A stretch of DNA of 64,000 bases from NCBI RefSeq assembly GCF_001314995.1, contig NZ_CP012938.1, positions 4,836,001-4,900,000 on the forward strand, given 5' to 3'. Below are positions 18,063-26,946 of this stretch, one piece after another (positions within the stretch are counted from its first letter, which is position 1; every line of letters begins with the position of its first letter). Under the pieces are notes generated by a model, which saw only the letters and a program-made list of their open reading frames with translations, searched no databases and was not told the DNA's origin. The position numbers and the translations under genes are program-made. Source of the stretch: Bacteroides ovatus. Lineage in GTDB: Bacteria > Bacteroidota > Bacteroidia > Bacteroidales > Bacteroidaceae.

Positions 18063-20528
18063 ATGAGAAAATTATTCCTCTTTTTAGTTGTCTTGTTTTT
18101 GTCGTTCCAGCAGCTCACTTTAGCTGCAATCAAAGAAATGACGAGTACACCCGATTCGGTTTATCTGTTTTCTTTTGCAACTTCCGGAGACGACGGACGC
18201 AGCGGACTCCGTTTTGCCTGGAGTACAGATAAAGAAAACTGGTTTGAAATTGGCCGGAACTACGGATATCTCCGGTGCGATTATAGCCGCTGGGGATCAC
18301 AGAAGAAAATGCTCGATCCTTATTTGAAACAATCGTCCGATGGCGAATGGATTTGTACCTGGAAACTGAATGACCATGATGGATACGGCCAAGCTACTTC
18401 CAAGGATTTAATCAACTGGACCAGTCAGAAATATCCCCGTACTACGCCGGATTTTGACGGAGTGAGAGTGAAAGCTATTGTTGCCGGAGAAGAGCAGAAA
18501 GGAAATATCAACCGGGTAGTTTGGACCTTGGTGGATGGATTGGATAAAAATTATGGCTGGAATCAATATCGGAACTCATTACATGGAGAACGTCCGGTAC
18601 AGGATGGAGAACGTTTTGCCGGTTTGAAGCCTGTAAAAGCAACGGTCACTGTACAACCGGAAGGCGCAAAAGCCATTAGTGATGTATTGCTGGGCGCTTT
18701 TTTTGAAGACATCAATTATTCGGCAGACGGAGGACTCTATGCAGAACTTATCCAAAACCGCGACTTCGAGTACGACCCTTCGGACAGGGAAGGAGATAAG
18801 AACTGGAACAGCACTCATTCCTGGGCACTGAAAGGAGAGAAAACGACTTTCACTATTGATACTACCGACCCTATTCATATCAATAACCCACATTATGCCG
18901 TGCTGAATGTAGAACAACCGGGAGCTGCATTAGAAAATACAGGTTTTGATGGAATCGCACTGAACACCGGAGAGAAATATGATTTTTCCATCTTCGCCCG
19001 TGTTCCGCAGGGTAAATCAAATAAATTGCAAGTTCGTCTGGTAGATGGAAAAGGAAATGTGTGTGGAGAAACTTCTCTAACAGTGTCTTCCCGTCAATGG
19101 AAAACATATAAAGCGGTGATAACTGCTAAAGCTACTGCGGACACTCATCTCGAAATCATCCCTCAATCTGTTGGTGAATTGAATCTGGACATGATTTCCC
19201 TATTCCCGCAGAATACATTTAAAGGACGTAAGAACGGGCTTCGCAAAGATCTGGCTCAAGTGTTGGCTGATATTCATCCCCGTTTCATCCGTTTCCCCGG
19301 TGGCTGTGTGGCTCATGGTGATGGCTTGAAAAACATTTATCAATGGAAAAATACAGTAGGTCCGTTGGAAGCAAGAAAAGCACAGCGTAATCTTTGGGGA
19401 TACCATCAAAGCATGGGATTGGGTTATTTTGAATATTTCCGGTTTTGCGAAGATATTGGCGCGGAACCGCTTCCAGTGCTGGCGGCCGGTGTTCCTTGCC
19501 AGAACTCTGCCTGTCACGGCGACTTGAGAGGAGGACAACAAGGTGGTATCCCGATGAGCGAAATGGGAGCTTATATTCAGGATATTCTTGATCTGATAGA
19601 ATGGGCAAACGGTGACGCTAAGAAGACCAAATGGGGAAAGGTACGTGCCGAAGCCGGGCATCCGAAACCATTCAATCTGAAATACATCGGTATCGGAAAT
19701 GAAGATCTTATCACTGATATCTTCGAAGAACGCTTCACGATGATCTTCAATGCCATCAAAGAAAAATATCCTGAAATGATTGTTGTCGGTACAGTGGGAC
19801 CATTCAATGAGGGTACAGACTACGTGGAAGGATGGAAACTGGCGGACAAACTGGGTATTCCGATGGTCGACGAACATTATTACCAGACTCCGGGATGGTT
19901 CCTGAACAACCAGGATTTCTACGACAAATACGATCGTTCGAAAAAGACAAAAGTATACTTGGGCGAATATGCAACTCACATACCGGGACGAAAGGCGAAT
20001 ATCGAAACAGCACTGACAGAAGCTCTTTATCTTGCAGCCTTGGAACGTAATGGAGATGTTGTACACATGACTTCCTATGCCCCTCTTCTCGCTAAAGAAG
20101 GACATACCCAGTGGAATCCGGATTTGATTTACTTCAATAACCGGGAAGTGAAACCTACCACCGGCTACTATGTTCAGAAACTCTACGGACAGAATGCCGG
20201 AAACGAATATTTGCCGTCAAAGATCACTCTTGATAATAGAGACGATCAAGTACGGAAACGCATTGCTTCTTCTATTGTCCGTGACTCGGCAAGTGGCGAC
20301 GTGATTGTGAAGCTGGTCAATTTACTTCCCGTAGAGGTGAATACGAATGTCGACCTTTCCGGAATCGGTGCTATACAGTCTTCTGCAAAAAGAACCGTAC
20401 TGACCGGCAAACCGACCGATACCCCGCTACCTGTTGAAGACACGATGGAAGTAGCAGAAAAGTTTGACTATCAATTACCTGCCTATTCTTTTACGGTGAT
20501 CCGCATAAAGAAGGCAAATGAGAAATAA
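18063..20528 (+). CDS. GH51 alpha-L-arabinofuranosidase with N-terminal half-propeller module
   Basis: Secreted retaining arabinofuranosidase, 821 residues, longer than the usual 500-650. After the signal peptide (to about residue 22), residues 25-150 resemble the first blades of a GH43 propeller: VYLFSFATSG, LRFAWSTDKENW, MLDPYLKQSSDGEW and ATSKDLINWTSQK parallel the neighbouring GH43 protein. The GH51 core follows: VLLGAFFEDINYSADGG near 220, FIRFPGGCVAHG, acid/base E547 in YIGIGNEDL and nucleophile E635 in YLGEYATH; a C-terminal beta-sandwich (about 700-820) is the alpha-L-AF_C domain. The half-propeller has no room for a full active site, so it may bind sugar or be a relic. Gap to GH97 is 35 bases. 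Confidence 0.9.
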   Translation: MRKLFLFLVVLFLSFQQLTLAAIKEMTSTPDSVYLFSFATSGDDGRSGLRFAWSTDKENWFEIGRNYGYLRCDYSRWGSQKKMLDPYLKQSSDGEWICTWKLNDHDGYGQATSKDLINWTSQKYPRTTPDFDGVRVKAIVAGEEQKGNINRVVWTLVDGLDKNYGWNQYRNSLHGERPVQDGERFAGLKPVKATVTVQPEGAKAISDVLLGAFFEDINYSADGGLYAELIQNRDFEYDPSDREGDKNWNSTHSWALKGEKTTFTIDTTDPIHINNPHYAVLNVEQPGAALENTGFDGIALNTGEKYDFSIFARVPQGKSNKLQVRLVDGKGNVCGETSLTVSSRQWKTYKAVITAKATADTHLEIIPQSVGELNLDMISLFPQNTFKGRKNGLRKDLAQVLADIHPRFIRFPGGCVAHGDGLKNIYQWKNTVGPLEARKAQRNLWGYHQSMGLGYFEYFRFCEDIGAEPLPVLAAGVPCQNSACHGDLRGGQQGGIPMSEMGAYIQDILDLIEWANGDAKKTKWGKVRAEAGHPKPFNLKYIGIGNEDLITDIFEERFTMIFNAIKEKYPEMIVVGTVGPFNEGTDYVEGWKLADKLGIPMVDEHYYQTPGWFLNNQDFYDKYDRSKKTKVYLGEYATHIPGRKANIETALTEALYLAALERNGDVVHMTSYAPLLAKEGHTQWNPDLIYFNNREVKPTTGYYVQKLYGQNAGNEYLPSKITLDNRDDQVRKRIASSIVRDSASGDVIVKLVNLLPVEVNTNVDLSGIGAIQSSAKRTVLTGKPTDTPLPVEDTMEVAEKFDYQLPAYSFTVIRIKKANEK

Positions 20529-20563
20529 CAGAAAAAAGTGAAGATAATAACAACATAAATAAT

Positions 20564-22510
20564 ATGAAGAAGATAATAAGTACCCTGCTGGCTAGTTGCT
20601 GTCTGACTTCTCTGATAGCACAGGAAGTGGTAGTGAAAGGGCCGGATGAAAAACTGCAATTGGTTGTATCTGCTTCTCCAGCCGAAAAGCCAAGTTATTC
20701 GATTACCTACAATGGAAAGCCAATGTTGGAGAAATCTCCTTTGGGTATGAATACGAATATCGGTGACTTTGCAAAAGGAATGAAACTGACAGGACACGCT
20801 GTTACTCCGATTGACACTGTCTATCATCAGGATCGTATTAAAACCTCCAAGGTGCATTATCAGGCAAACGAACTGATTTGTAATTTTGAGAATCCGAAAG
20901 GGCAGAAAATAGATGTAGTCTTTCGTGTCAGCAATCACGATGTAGCTTTCCGTTATACTCTTCCGCGTCAGGATGGAAAAGGAAGTGTAACGGTAACTGC
21001 CGAAGAAACCGGCTTTCGCTTTCCGCAACAAACAACTACTTTCTTATGTCCGCAAAGCGATGCTATGATAGGTTGGAAGCGTACCAAACCCAGTTATGAG
21101 GAAGAGTACAAGGCAGATGCTCCCATGAGTGACCGTTCGCAGTACGGGCATGGCTACACGTTCCCTTGTCTGTTCCGTATCGGTGACGATGGTTGGGTAT
21201 TAGTCAGCGAAACAGGTGTAGACAGTCGTTATTGCGGTTCTCGTTTGAGCGATGTAAGCGAAGGTAATCTGTATACGGTTGCTTTCCCGATGGCAGCAGA
21301 AAATAACGGTAACGGAACTTCTGCTCCGGCGTTTGCCCTTCCCGGTGCTACTCCCTGGCGTACCATAACTGTTGGCGAAACCTTGAAACCGATTGTGGAA
21401 ACAACCGTTATCTGGGATGTCGTACGTCCTCTTTATGAAACGAAGCATGACTACCGTTTCGGACGCGGCACATGGAGCTGGATTCTCTGGCAGGATGGTA
21501 GTATTAACTATGACGATCAGGTGCGCTATATTGATTTTGCAGCTGCAATGGGGTATGAGTATGCCTTGATCGATAACTGGTGGGATATGAACATCGGCCG
21601 TGACCGCATGAAATCTTTGATAGAATACGCACGAAGCAAAGGAGTTGAACTCTTCTTATGGTATAGCTCTTCCGGCTATTGGAATGATATTGAGCAGGGG
21701 CCGGTGAATCACATGGACAATGCTATTATCCGCAAACGTGAAATGAAATGGTTGCAAAGTCTTGGAGTGAAAGGAATCAAAGTTGATTTCTTTGGTGGCG
21801 ACAAGCAGGAAACGATGCGCCTGTATGAAGATATTTTGAGTGATGCTGACGACCACGGTCTGATGGTAATCTTCCACGGTTGCACCATCCCTCGCGGATG
21901 GGAACGTATGTACCCGAACTATGTAGGCAGCGAGGCTGTACTGGCCTCCGAAAATATGGTTTTCGGCCAGCACTTCTGTGATGAAGAGGCTTTCAATGCC
22001 TGTCTGCATCCGTTTATCCGCAACGTGGTGGGTTGCATGGAATTCGGTGGTTGTTTCCTGAACAAACGGCTGAATCGCAACAATGACGGAGGAACTACCC
22101 GCCGTACTACTGATATATTTCAATTAGCCACTACCATATTATTCCAGAATCCGGTACAGAATTTTGCGCTTGCTCCCAACAACCTAAAAGATGTTTCCCC
22201 TGTTTGTGTGGACTATATGAAAACGGTTCCTACCACGTGGGATGAAACACGTTTCATTGACGGATATCCGGGAAAATATGTAGTCTTGGCACGTCGCCAC
22301 GGTGACACCTGGTATCTGGCTGCTGTGAATGCCGGGAAAGAAATCGTAAAGTTGAAACTGGATTTAGATATGTTTGCCGGAAAAACCGTTTCTCTGTATA
22401 AGGATGATAAAAAAGGAGAACCTCAACTTGTGACGTTGAAAGTAAAAGAAAGCGGAAAAGTGCAACTGGAAATCCTTCCACAGGGAGGTGTTGTATTGGT
22501 GAACAACTAG
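20564..22510 (+). CDS. GH97 glycosidase, retaining (alpha-galactosidase-like) branch
   Basis: Secreted GH97 enzyme of 648 residues: signal peptide, N-terminal beta-supersandwich (about 20-265), TIM barrel (about 270-545) and C-terminal beta domain. GH97 contains inverting alpha-glucosidases (SusB) and retaining alpha-galactosidases. Here GIKVDFFGGDKQ puts an aspartate (D408) where the retaining branch has its nucleophile and SusB has none. E457 and E463 (GSEAVLASENM) keep the 6-residue spacing of the calcium-ligand and acid glutamates; E463 is the acid/base candidate. Predicted substrate: alpha-D-galactose or the isosteric beta-L-arabinopyranose, both plausible on arabinogalactan. Last gene of its unit, ending at a strong terminator. 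Confidence 0.9.
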   Translation: MKKIISTLLASCCLTSLIAQEVVVKGPDEKLQLVVSASPAEKPSYSITYNGKPMLEKSPLGMNTNIGDFAKGMKLTGHAVTPIDTVYHQDRIKTSKVHYQANELICNFENPKGQKIDVVFRVSNHDVAFRYTLPRQDGKGSVTVTAEETGFRFPQQTTTFLCPQSDAMIGWKRTKPSYEEEYKADAPMSDRSQYGHGYTFPCLFRIGDDGWVLVSETGVDSRYCGSRLSDVSEGNLYTVAFPMAAENNGNGTSAPAFALPGATPWRTITVGETLKPIVETTVIWDVVRPLYETKHDYRFGRGTWSWILWQDGSINYDDQVRYIDFAAAMGYEYALIDNWWDMNIGRDRMKSLIEYARSKGVELFLWYSSSGYWNDIEQGPVNHMDNAIIRKREMKWLQSLGVKGIKVDFFGGDKQETMRLYEDILSDADDHGLMVIFHGCTIPRGWERMYPNYVGSEAVLASENMVFGQHFCDEEAFNACLHPFIRNVVGCMEFGGCFLNKRLNRNNDGGTTRRTTDIFQLATTILFQNPVQNFALAPNNLKDVSPVCVDYMKTVPTTWDETRFIDGYPGKYVVLARRHGDTWYLAAVNAGKEIVKLKLDLDMFAGKTVSLYKDDKKGEPQLVTLKVKESGKVQLEILPQGGVVLVNN

Positions 22511-22526
22511 ATGATATTTCTTTTGG

Positions 22527-22570
22527 ATGTGAATTCGGGATAAATACCCTTATCCCGAATTCACATTTTT
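22527..22570 (+). terminator. Terminator after GH97
   Basis: Perfect 17-bp stem, ATGTGAATTCGGGATAA (22527-22543) with TTATCCCGAATTCACAT (22550-22566), then a T-run. A textbook intrinsic terminator. Confidence 0.9.
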
Positions 22571-22654
22571 ATTTGTTATTTACTTGTGGCTTGGTGGCAA
22601 CAGTATTTATTGTGCAATAAATAACTGCTGTGTATGAGGAAAATAAACGATTTT

Positions 22655-22689
22655 TTTGTTGGTCTTTTAGCGTAAAGATGTTATCTTCG
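22655..22689 (+). promoter_or_regulatory. Probable promoter of the TonB-C/DUF4488 gene
   Basis: TTTG at 22655-22658 and TATCTTCG at 22682-22689 (one mismatch to TAnnTTTG), 23 bases apart, 30 bases before the ATG at 22719. Confidence 0.45.
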
Positions 22690-22718
22690 TTTATTGTTCA
22701 ACCTTAAAACGGAAAACC

Positions 22719-23579
22719 ATGCATACCAAACTAGTAAGTCTTTTCATAGCGTTGTTTCTGTGTTTGCCATTGTTTGCACAGAAAGAGTCAGTCCCCAGAA
22801 TAGATAGTGAGGGAGTTTATTTAATTCCCGATGAGATGCCGAAGTTTCCGGGAGGCATGCAAGCCATGATGAAATACTTGGCAACTAACGTAAAATACCC
22901 TGTCGAAGCCCAGAAGAAAGGAGTTTCCGGTCGGGTGATTATCCAGTTCGTAGTGATGGAAGATGGAACACCGGGACAGGGAAAGGTAGTGAGAGGAGTT
23001 GATCCCCTGTTGGATGAAGAGGCTTTGCGCGTGGTGAAAACAATGCCTAAATGGTCACCCGGAATGGCGGATGGCAAGGCTGTCAAAGTGCGTTTCACTA
23101 TTCCTGTAATGTTCAGCCTGTCGAAAAAGCAAAATGGCAATACTCCGAATATGAATATTCCTGAACTTACTGTCCCTAGCGGTCAGGAAGTCACTAATAA
23201 GAGTCTGGAGGGAGTATGGCAAAGCTGTCTTGTGCAGCCCGGTGCACATGATTTTCGGATTGCATTATTACCGGTCTTAAAAGTAATTTCTGCCGATAAA
23301 ACATTTATAAACATCATGACACGTGGCAGGGATGCGAAATCGAATGCCATTATATTTTCCCAGGGAGAGTATCGTTTGCCTTCAGACAGCGTGTATGTCG
23401 AGATATTGGGAAAATCGTCCGATCCTGTTTTCGTTCCGGGAACAGAGAATGAAATTAGTGTTGAACGTCTCCACGACAATCTGATTAAGTTATCCTTCTC
23501 AATGCCCGATAAAGAAAAACGATGGGTGGAGTATTGGTTCCGTGTTCCGTCGCCTGATGTGAAGATAATGGCTGATTGA
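22719..23579 (+). CDS. Secreted TonB C-terminal-domain protein with DUF4488-like domain
   Basis: A 286-residue exported protein. After a signal peptide (ending PLFAQ, residue 21), residues about 40-135 form a TonB C-terminal domain (MPKFPGGMQAMMKYLATNV, YPVEAQKKGVSGRVIIQFVV, LDEEALRVVKTMPKWSPG). Residues about 155-280 (LEGVWQSCLVQPG, EYWFRVPSP) resemble the Bacteroidetes DUF4488 domain. True TonB proteins keep an uncleaved N-terminal anchor to contact ExbB/ExbD and a proline-rich spacer; neither is present, so this is unlikely to energise transport and may instead bind a periplasmic partner. It is monocistronic and lies between the GH97 terminator and a large inverted-repeat element. Confidence 0.75.
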   Translation: MHTKLVSLFIALFLCLPLFAQKESVPRIDSEGVYLIPDEMPKFPGGMQAMMKYLATNVKYPVEAQKKGVSGRVIIQFVVMEDGTPGQGKVVRGVDPLLDEEALRVVKTMPKWSPGMADGKAVKVRFTIPVMFSLSKKQNGNTPNMNIPELTVPSGQEVTNKSLEGVWQSCLVQPGAHDFRIALLPVLKVISADKTFINIMTRGRDAKSNAIIFSQGEYRLPSDSVYVEILGKSSDPVFVPGTENEISVERLHDNLIKLSFSMPDKEKRWVEYWFRVPSPDVKIMAD

Positions 23580-23713
23580 TAATTTCTCTCTGTATAGATT
23601 TGCCATTGTTGAAGGAAGAGTACATTCGTTTTAGAAGACTTATTTGAAACGATAGTTCCCGGAAAGTTCCGTTTTGAATCGTTGCGGGATCTTATGGAAA
23701 TTCAAGAAAATAC

Positions 23714-24284
23714 CCTTCACCTTTCACAATGCCCTATTCATCGGCATTAGCGGGTGAAGGGCAGGCTTTCACTTTCCTTTCACCTTTCTACCCTGGTTTT
23801 CACAGATTGTCTAGTCTGCTAAATCTTTTATCTATAGTTGGCAGAAGAAGTGTTAGCAGATAGCTTCCAGACTATTATAGGAAAACTTCTTTTCTATAAG
23901 GGATAAACTTCCTTTGTATAGGAACCAAACTTTCTTTGCATCATAAGAAAACTATAAATGCAAGCTTTGATTATATAAATGAAACTTGCATTTATATAAT
24001 CAAAGCTTTTGTTTTTATAAACGCAACTTGCAATTATAGATTGCATTTAATGAAAAACAAGTTTACATACTGGTAATAAGAAGTTTACCAGTAATCAAAA
24101 GAAAGTTTGTTATTAATGAAAAAGAAGTTAGTTAGTAATGAGTGGGAAACAGGTTAGATATGTTTTTAGAAGTAACAGGTGGAGAAGAATTATACAGGGT
24201 TAAGAAAACGGAGGGTGAAAGGCGGATGAAAGAGCAGTCTTCACCCGCTAATGCCGATGAATAGGGCATTGTGAAGGGTGAAGG
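23714..24284. repeat. 571-bp inverted-repeat element with mirrored 22-bp-period arrays
   Basis: The ends are a 46-bp inverted repeat (23714-23759 and 24239-24284) identical at 45 of 46 positions; weaker similarity (CTTTCA, CCTTTCACC, ACCCTG) continues inward for about 35 bases. Inside, AAACTT (or AAACTA) occurs at 23883, 23905, 23927 and 23949, exactly 22 bases apart, and its mirror AAGTTT (or AAGTTA) at 24059, 24081, 24103 and 24126, spaced 22, 22 and 23. The following bases also agree loosely (AAACTTnnTTTnnAT). A near-perfect hairpin sits near the centre. No transposase and no target-site duplication is obvious. It could be a non-autonomous mobile element, a structured RNA or a chromosome-organising site; I cannot tell which. 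Confidence 0.85.
23953..24008. repeat. Central hairpin of the inverted-repeat element
   Basis: AAGCTTTGATTATATAAATG (23962-23981) pairs perfectly over 20 bp with 23989-24008, with loop AAACTTG. A competing 12-bp pairing exists between TATAAATGCAAG (23953-23964) and CTTGCATTTATA (23985-23996). The loop itself contains the AAACTT motif of the flanking arrays. Confidence 0.8.
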
Positions 24285-24383
24285 CTGTACTTGTAAAATT
24301 GAAAAACAGGTGTTAGAGGGAAATTTACCGATTGGTTACTGTTTATTTCCCCAGTGTGAGATGGTGGGAATAAAGTTGAAACT

Positions 24384-26864
24384 TTATAATTTTAAGTCTA
24401 CTCTCTTTCCCCTATAAGAAACAGATTGATCGAATGTCGTAGCATCACCGTCACCACAACCTTTTCCCGGTTCTACAATGATAATGTTGAATTTACGATT
24501 TTTCAGCATTCCTTTGTAGTTACCTTGCCGGTCGTTAATCGTCAGGGTACGGTCTTTATCATTCCATTTCATGGCAATGGTAGTGTATGCTCCCTTTTCG
24601 TAATTGTAGTTGTCGAACTCATCTTCGTAAAGAGTAAATTCAGCGTCGGCGCCCGGATAAATGCGAAGTGTCAGATTATCCCATTTCTTTTCGGTGGAAT
24701 ATTGTACAGCCGGTCCCCAGGGTAGGATAGAACCTGCACGGACATAGACTGGCATGATATCGATAGGCACTTCACGCTGGATGGTTTGTCCGCCTTTCAG
24801 GCTTTTTCCGGTCCAGAAATCAACCCATTGGGCACCTGCGGGTAGATAAACATCTGTCTTTCCTATCTTATTCATATTCTTCTGATAGCCGTTCTGTTTG
24901 TCGTCCTGCCATGTATAAAGCGAATCAGTTACGGGGCGGACAAGGAAATTACGGCCAAACATATACTCTGTATCCATCTCAAGTACTTTCTTATCTTTAG
25001 GAAAATCCATCATGAGTGGTCGGATGATGCTGCCCGCTTTGTTGGTAACTTCCCATGAAGTGCTGTAGAGATAGGGCAAAAGGCGATAGCGCAGGTGAGT
25101 ATATTTTTCGAGTGCGTCATAAGCCCAGTCTCCTTTCTTGCCGAACTGGTATATTTCCACAGCTACCGGACTGGAATTGTGCGAACGCATGATCGGCTGG
25201 AATGCTCCCCACTGATACCAGCGCACGTGCAATTCATGATAAGCGATATTGTGTACATTATTGTTATATTTCCATGCGAAGAAGCCGCCTAGGTCGGTAT
25301 TCCAGTATGGTATGCCGCATAGTGAGTAATTTAGTCCTGCCGCCAGTTGTTTCTTCATCACTTCCCAGGTAGAGACTACATCGCCGCTCCATGAATGTGA
25401 CGCATAACGTTGCTGTCCTAGGAAAGACGAACGTGTGAGCAGGAATACTCGCTTGTCGGAAGTGGTAGCACGTTGATGTTCGTATACACCCTTGTTGGAC
25501 ATCAAAGGGAAAGCGTTGTGCACTCTGCGGAATGAACCTAGATAAGTGGGGGTGTCGAAATCTTTGTCCTTGATTTCCAGATGATCCGGCTCGGTAGAGT
25601 CGAGCCACCAACCATCCATACCGAGATCGAAGATGTTCTTTTTCATTTCTGCCCAATACATATCGCGTGCTGTCGGATTGAACGGGTCGTAAGGTTTTAC
25701 TCCGGCTTTGGGAGGCCATGTCTCGAAGTGAAGCAATGCTTTCAGGCTATCCATTTTCTGGTACATCTCTGTCCACGGACCGAACGAGGCCCATACTGAA
25801 ATCATGATATGTGCATTCTGTTTATGTACATAGTCGATCATTTCTTTCGGACTTTTGATGCGTGGCGTTCCATAATTAGCATTTCTGTCTTCTCCGTTCG
25901 GGAGGAATTTCATGTATTCCGGATCACCCATTTTGTTGATATAGCGTGGGTTTTGGAATTTCATCGAGTTCCAGTTTTCGTTGCATCCCCAATATTGCCA
26001 GTCTTGGATGATACCGTCCAAAGGTACTTTCAGTTCACGGTACTTATCTACTACTTCGCAGAGTTCGTCCGGACTTTTATAGCGTTCGCGGCATTGCCAG
26101 AATCCCAGTGTCCAGAGCGGATAGAGCGGGGCCTGACCGGTCAGCTCGCGCACTCCGGCTATTACACCGTCCGCATTGCCGCCGTAAATGAAATAATAAT
26201 CAGCGCAATCGCCTACTTCCGAGTCGAACGACATCTCTTGCGGATTGTCGAGGAAAGTAGTAGGAGAGTAATTATCCCAATAAAGGGCATATCCCTTGAC
26301 GGAATGAATGAATGGAATGCAGATACTCATATTTTGATTGCGGAGAAACAGTTTCTGATTGCGTTGGTTCACTTTACCCGTCTGCTGCTGTCCCAAACCG
26401 TAGATTACTTCGTCTTTATCCAGCAAAAAGGCCTGGCGGACATTGAAAGACGGAACACCTGCATCATTGAAAGGAGTGAATTGTGTTCCGTAATCCTTGT
26501 CCGTCAACAGACGTTGCCCGGACGAATCGAAAAAATGGATACCACCAGTCTCCGGGTTCACTTCCACTTGGATAAGACGGCTGCTTAATGTCACATTTTT
26601 CCCCTTTTCACCGAAAGAAACAGGAGTCGACTCGGGCATTTTGACAATGACCAGACTTTCTTTATTGCAAGATTTCTGACTGGGCGTCTTATAAACCCTG
26701 ACAATGGAGGGTGAATAAAACTCTACGTTGACATCCATCCCCTGTGTGGCACACTTGATACCTTGTGAGGTACGCTGTACATTTTGTGCTGTACCATTGC
26801 CTGCTGCAACCATTGTTGCACATACAAGCAAGAAACCGGCTTTTCTAATAAGATTCATTTTCAT
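24384..26864 (-). CDS. GH31 alpha-glycosidase
   Basis: Secreted GH31 enzyme of 826 residues. I start at 26864 (MKMNLIRKAGFLLVCATM), which gives a proper signal peptide ending at GNGTAQ; an in-frame ATG at 26996 would add 44 non-signal residues that overlap the upstream gene. N-terminal beta-sandwich, then TIM barrel with DEVIYGLGQQQTGKVNQRN, nucleophile D422 in GWWLDSTEPD and acid/base D495 in SWSGDVVSTW, then C-terminal beta domains including a DUF5110-like region. GH31 covers alpha-glucosidase, alpha-xylosidase and alpha-galactosidase activities; I cannot choose between them. It follows the membrane-anchored AraC-type regulator gene (82-base gap), a likely target or partner. Confidence 0.92.
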   Translation of the reverse strand: MKMNLIRKAGFLLVCATMVAAGNGTAQNVQRTSQGIKCATQGMDVNVEFYSPSIVRVYKTPSQKSCNKESLVIVKMPESTPVSFGEKGKNVTLSSRLIQVEVNPETGGIHFFDSSGQRLLTDKDYGTQFTPFNDAGVPSFNVRQAFLLDKDEVIYGLGQQQTGKVNQRNQKLFLRNQNMSICIPFIHSVKGYALYWDNYSPTTFLDNPQEMSFDSEVGDCADYYFIYGGNADGVIAGVRELTGQAPLYPLWTLGFWQCRERYKSPDELCEVVDKYRELKVPLDGIIQDWQYWGCNENWNSMKFQNPRYINKMGDPEYMKFLPNGEDRNANYGTPRIKSPKEMIDYVHKQNAHIMISVWASFGPWTEMYQKMDSLKALLHFETWPPKAGVKPYDPFNPTARDMYWAEMKKNIFDLGMDGWWLDSTEPDHLEIKDKDFDTPTYLGSFRRVHNAFPLMSNKGVYEHQRATTSDKRVFLLTRSSFLGQQRYASHSWSGDVVSTWEVMKKQLAAGLNYSLCGIPYWNTDLGGFFAWKYNNNVHNIAYHELHVRWYQWGAFQPIMRSHNSSPVAVEIYQFGKKGDWAYDALEKYTHLRYRLLPYLYSTSWEVTNKAGSIIRPLMMDFPKDKKVLEMDTEYMFGRNFLVRPVTDSLYTWQDDKQNGYQKNMNKIGKTDVYLPAGAQWVDFWTGKSLKGGQTIQREVPIDIMPVYVRAGSILPWGPAVQYSTEKKWDNLTLRIYPGADAEFTLYEDEFDNYNYEKGAYTTIAMKWNDKDRTLTINDRQGNYKGMLKNRKFNIIIVEPGKGCGDGDATTFDQSVSYRGKRVDLKL

Positions 26865-26889
26865 GGTTTTTAAGTACTTTATGATGCAG

Positions 26890-26897
26890 CAAAAGTA
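26890..26897 (-). promoter_or_regulatory. -7 box for the GH31 gene
   Basis: The minus strand reads TACTTTTG, matching TAnnTTTG, 26 bases upstream of the chosen ATG. This also argues against the upstream alternative start. A TTTG lies only 13 bases further up, closer than the usual -33 spacing. Confidence 0.5.
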
Positions 26898-26946
26898 GGG
26901 CAGAGGCAAGCAAAACGGACAACAATCAGGTTGAAACAAACAGTAA

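Larger units (their letters stand above)
23580..24383. other. 804-base non-coding gap between convergent genes
   Basis: The longest gene-free stretch in the window. It contains no credible reading frame. Nearly all of it (23714-24284) is an inverted-repeat element described separately; the flanks (23580-23713 and 24285-24383) show nothing I can name. The genes on either side converge here. Confidence 0.85.

Noticed and set aside
19200..20105. 301-codon frame antisense to the GH51 gene, and similar long antisense frames at 15958-16734, 4640-5191 and 3771-4367
   Set aside because: All lie opposite strongly supported enzymes with intact catalytic motifs; composition is shadow-like and lacks domains.
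23883..24131. CRISPR-like regular spacing of a repeated motif
   Set aside because: Only about 6 to 11 bases per unit are conserved, the unit is 22 bases with no separate spacer, orientation flips at the centre and there are no cas genes.
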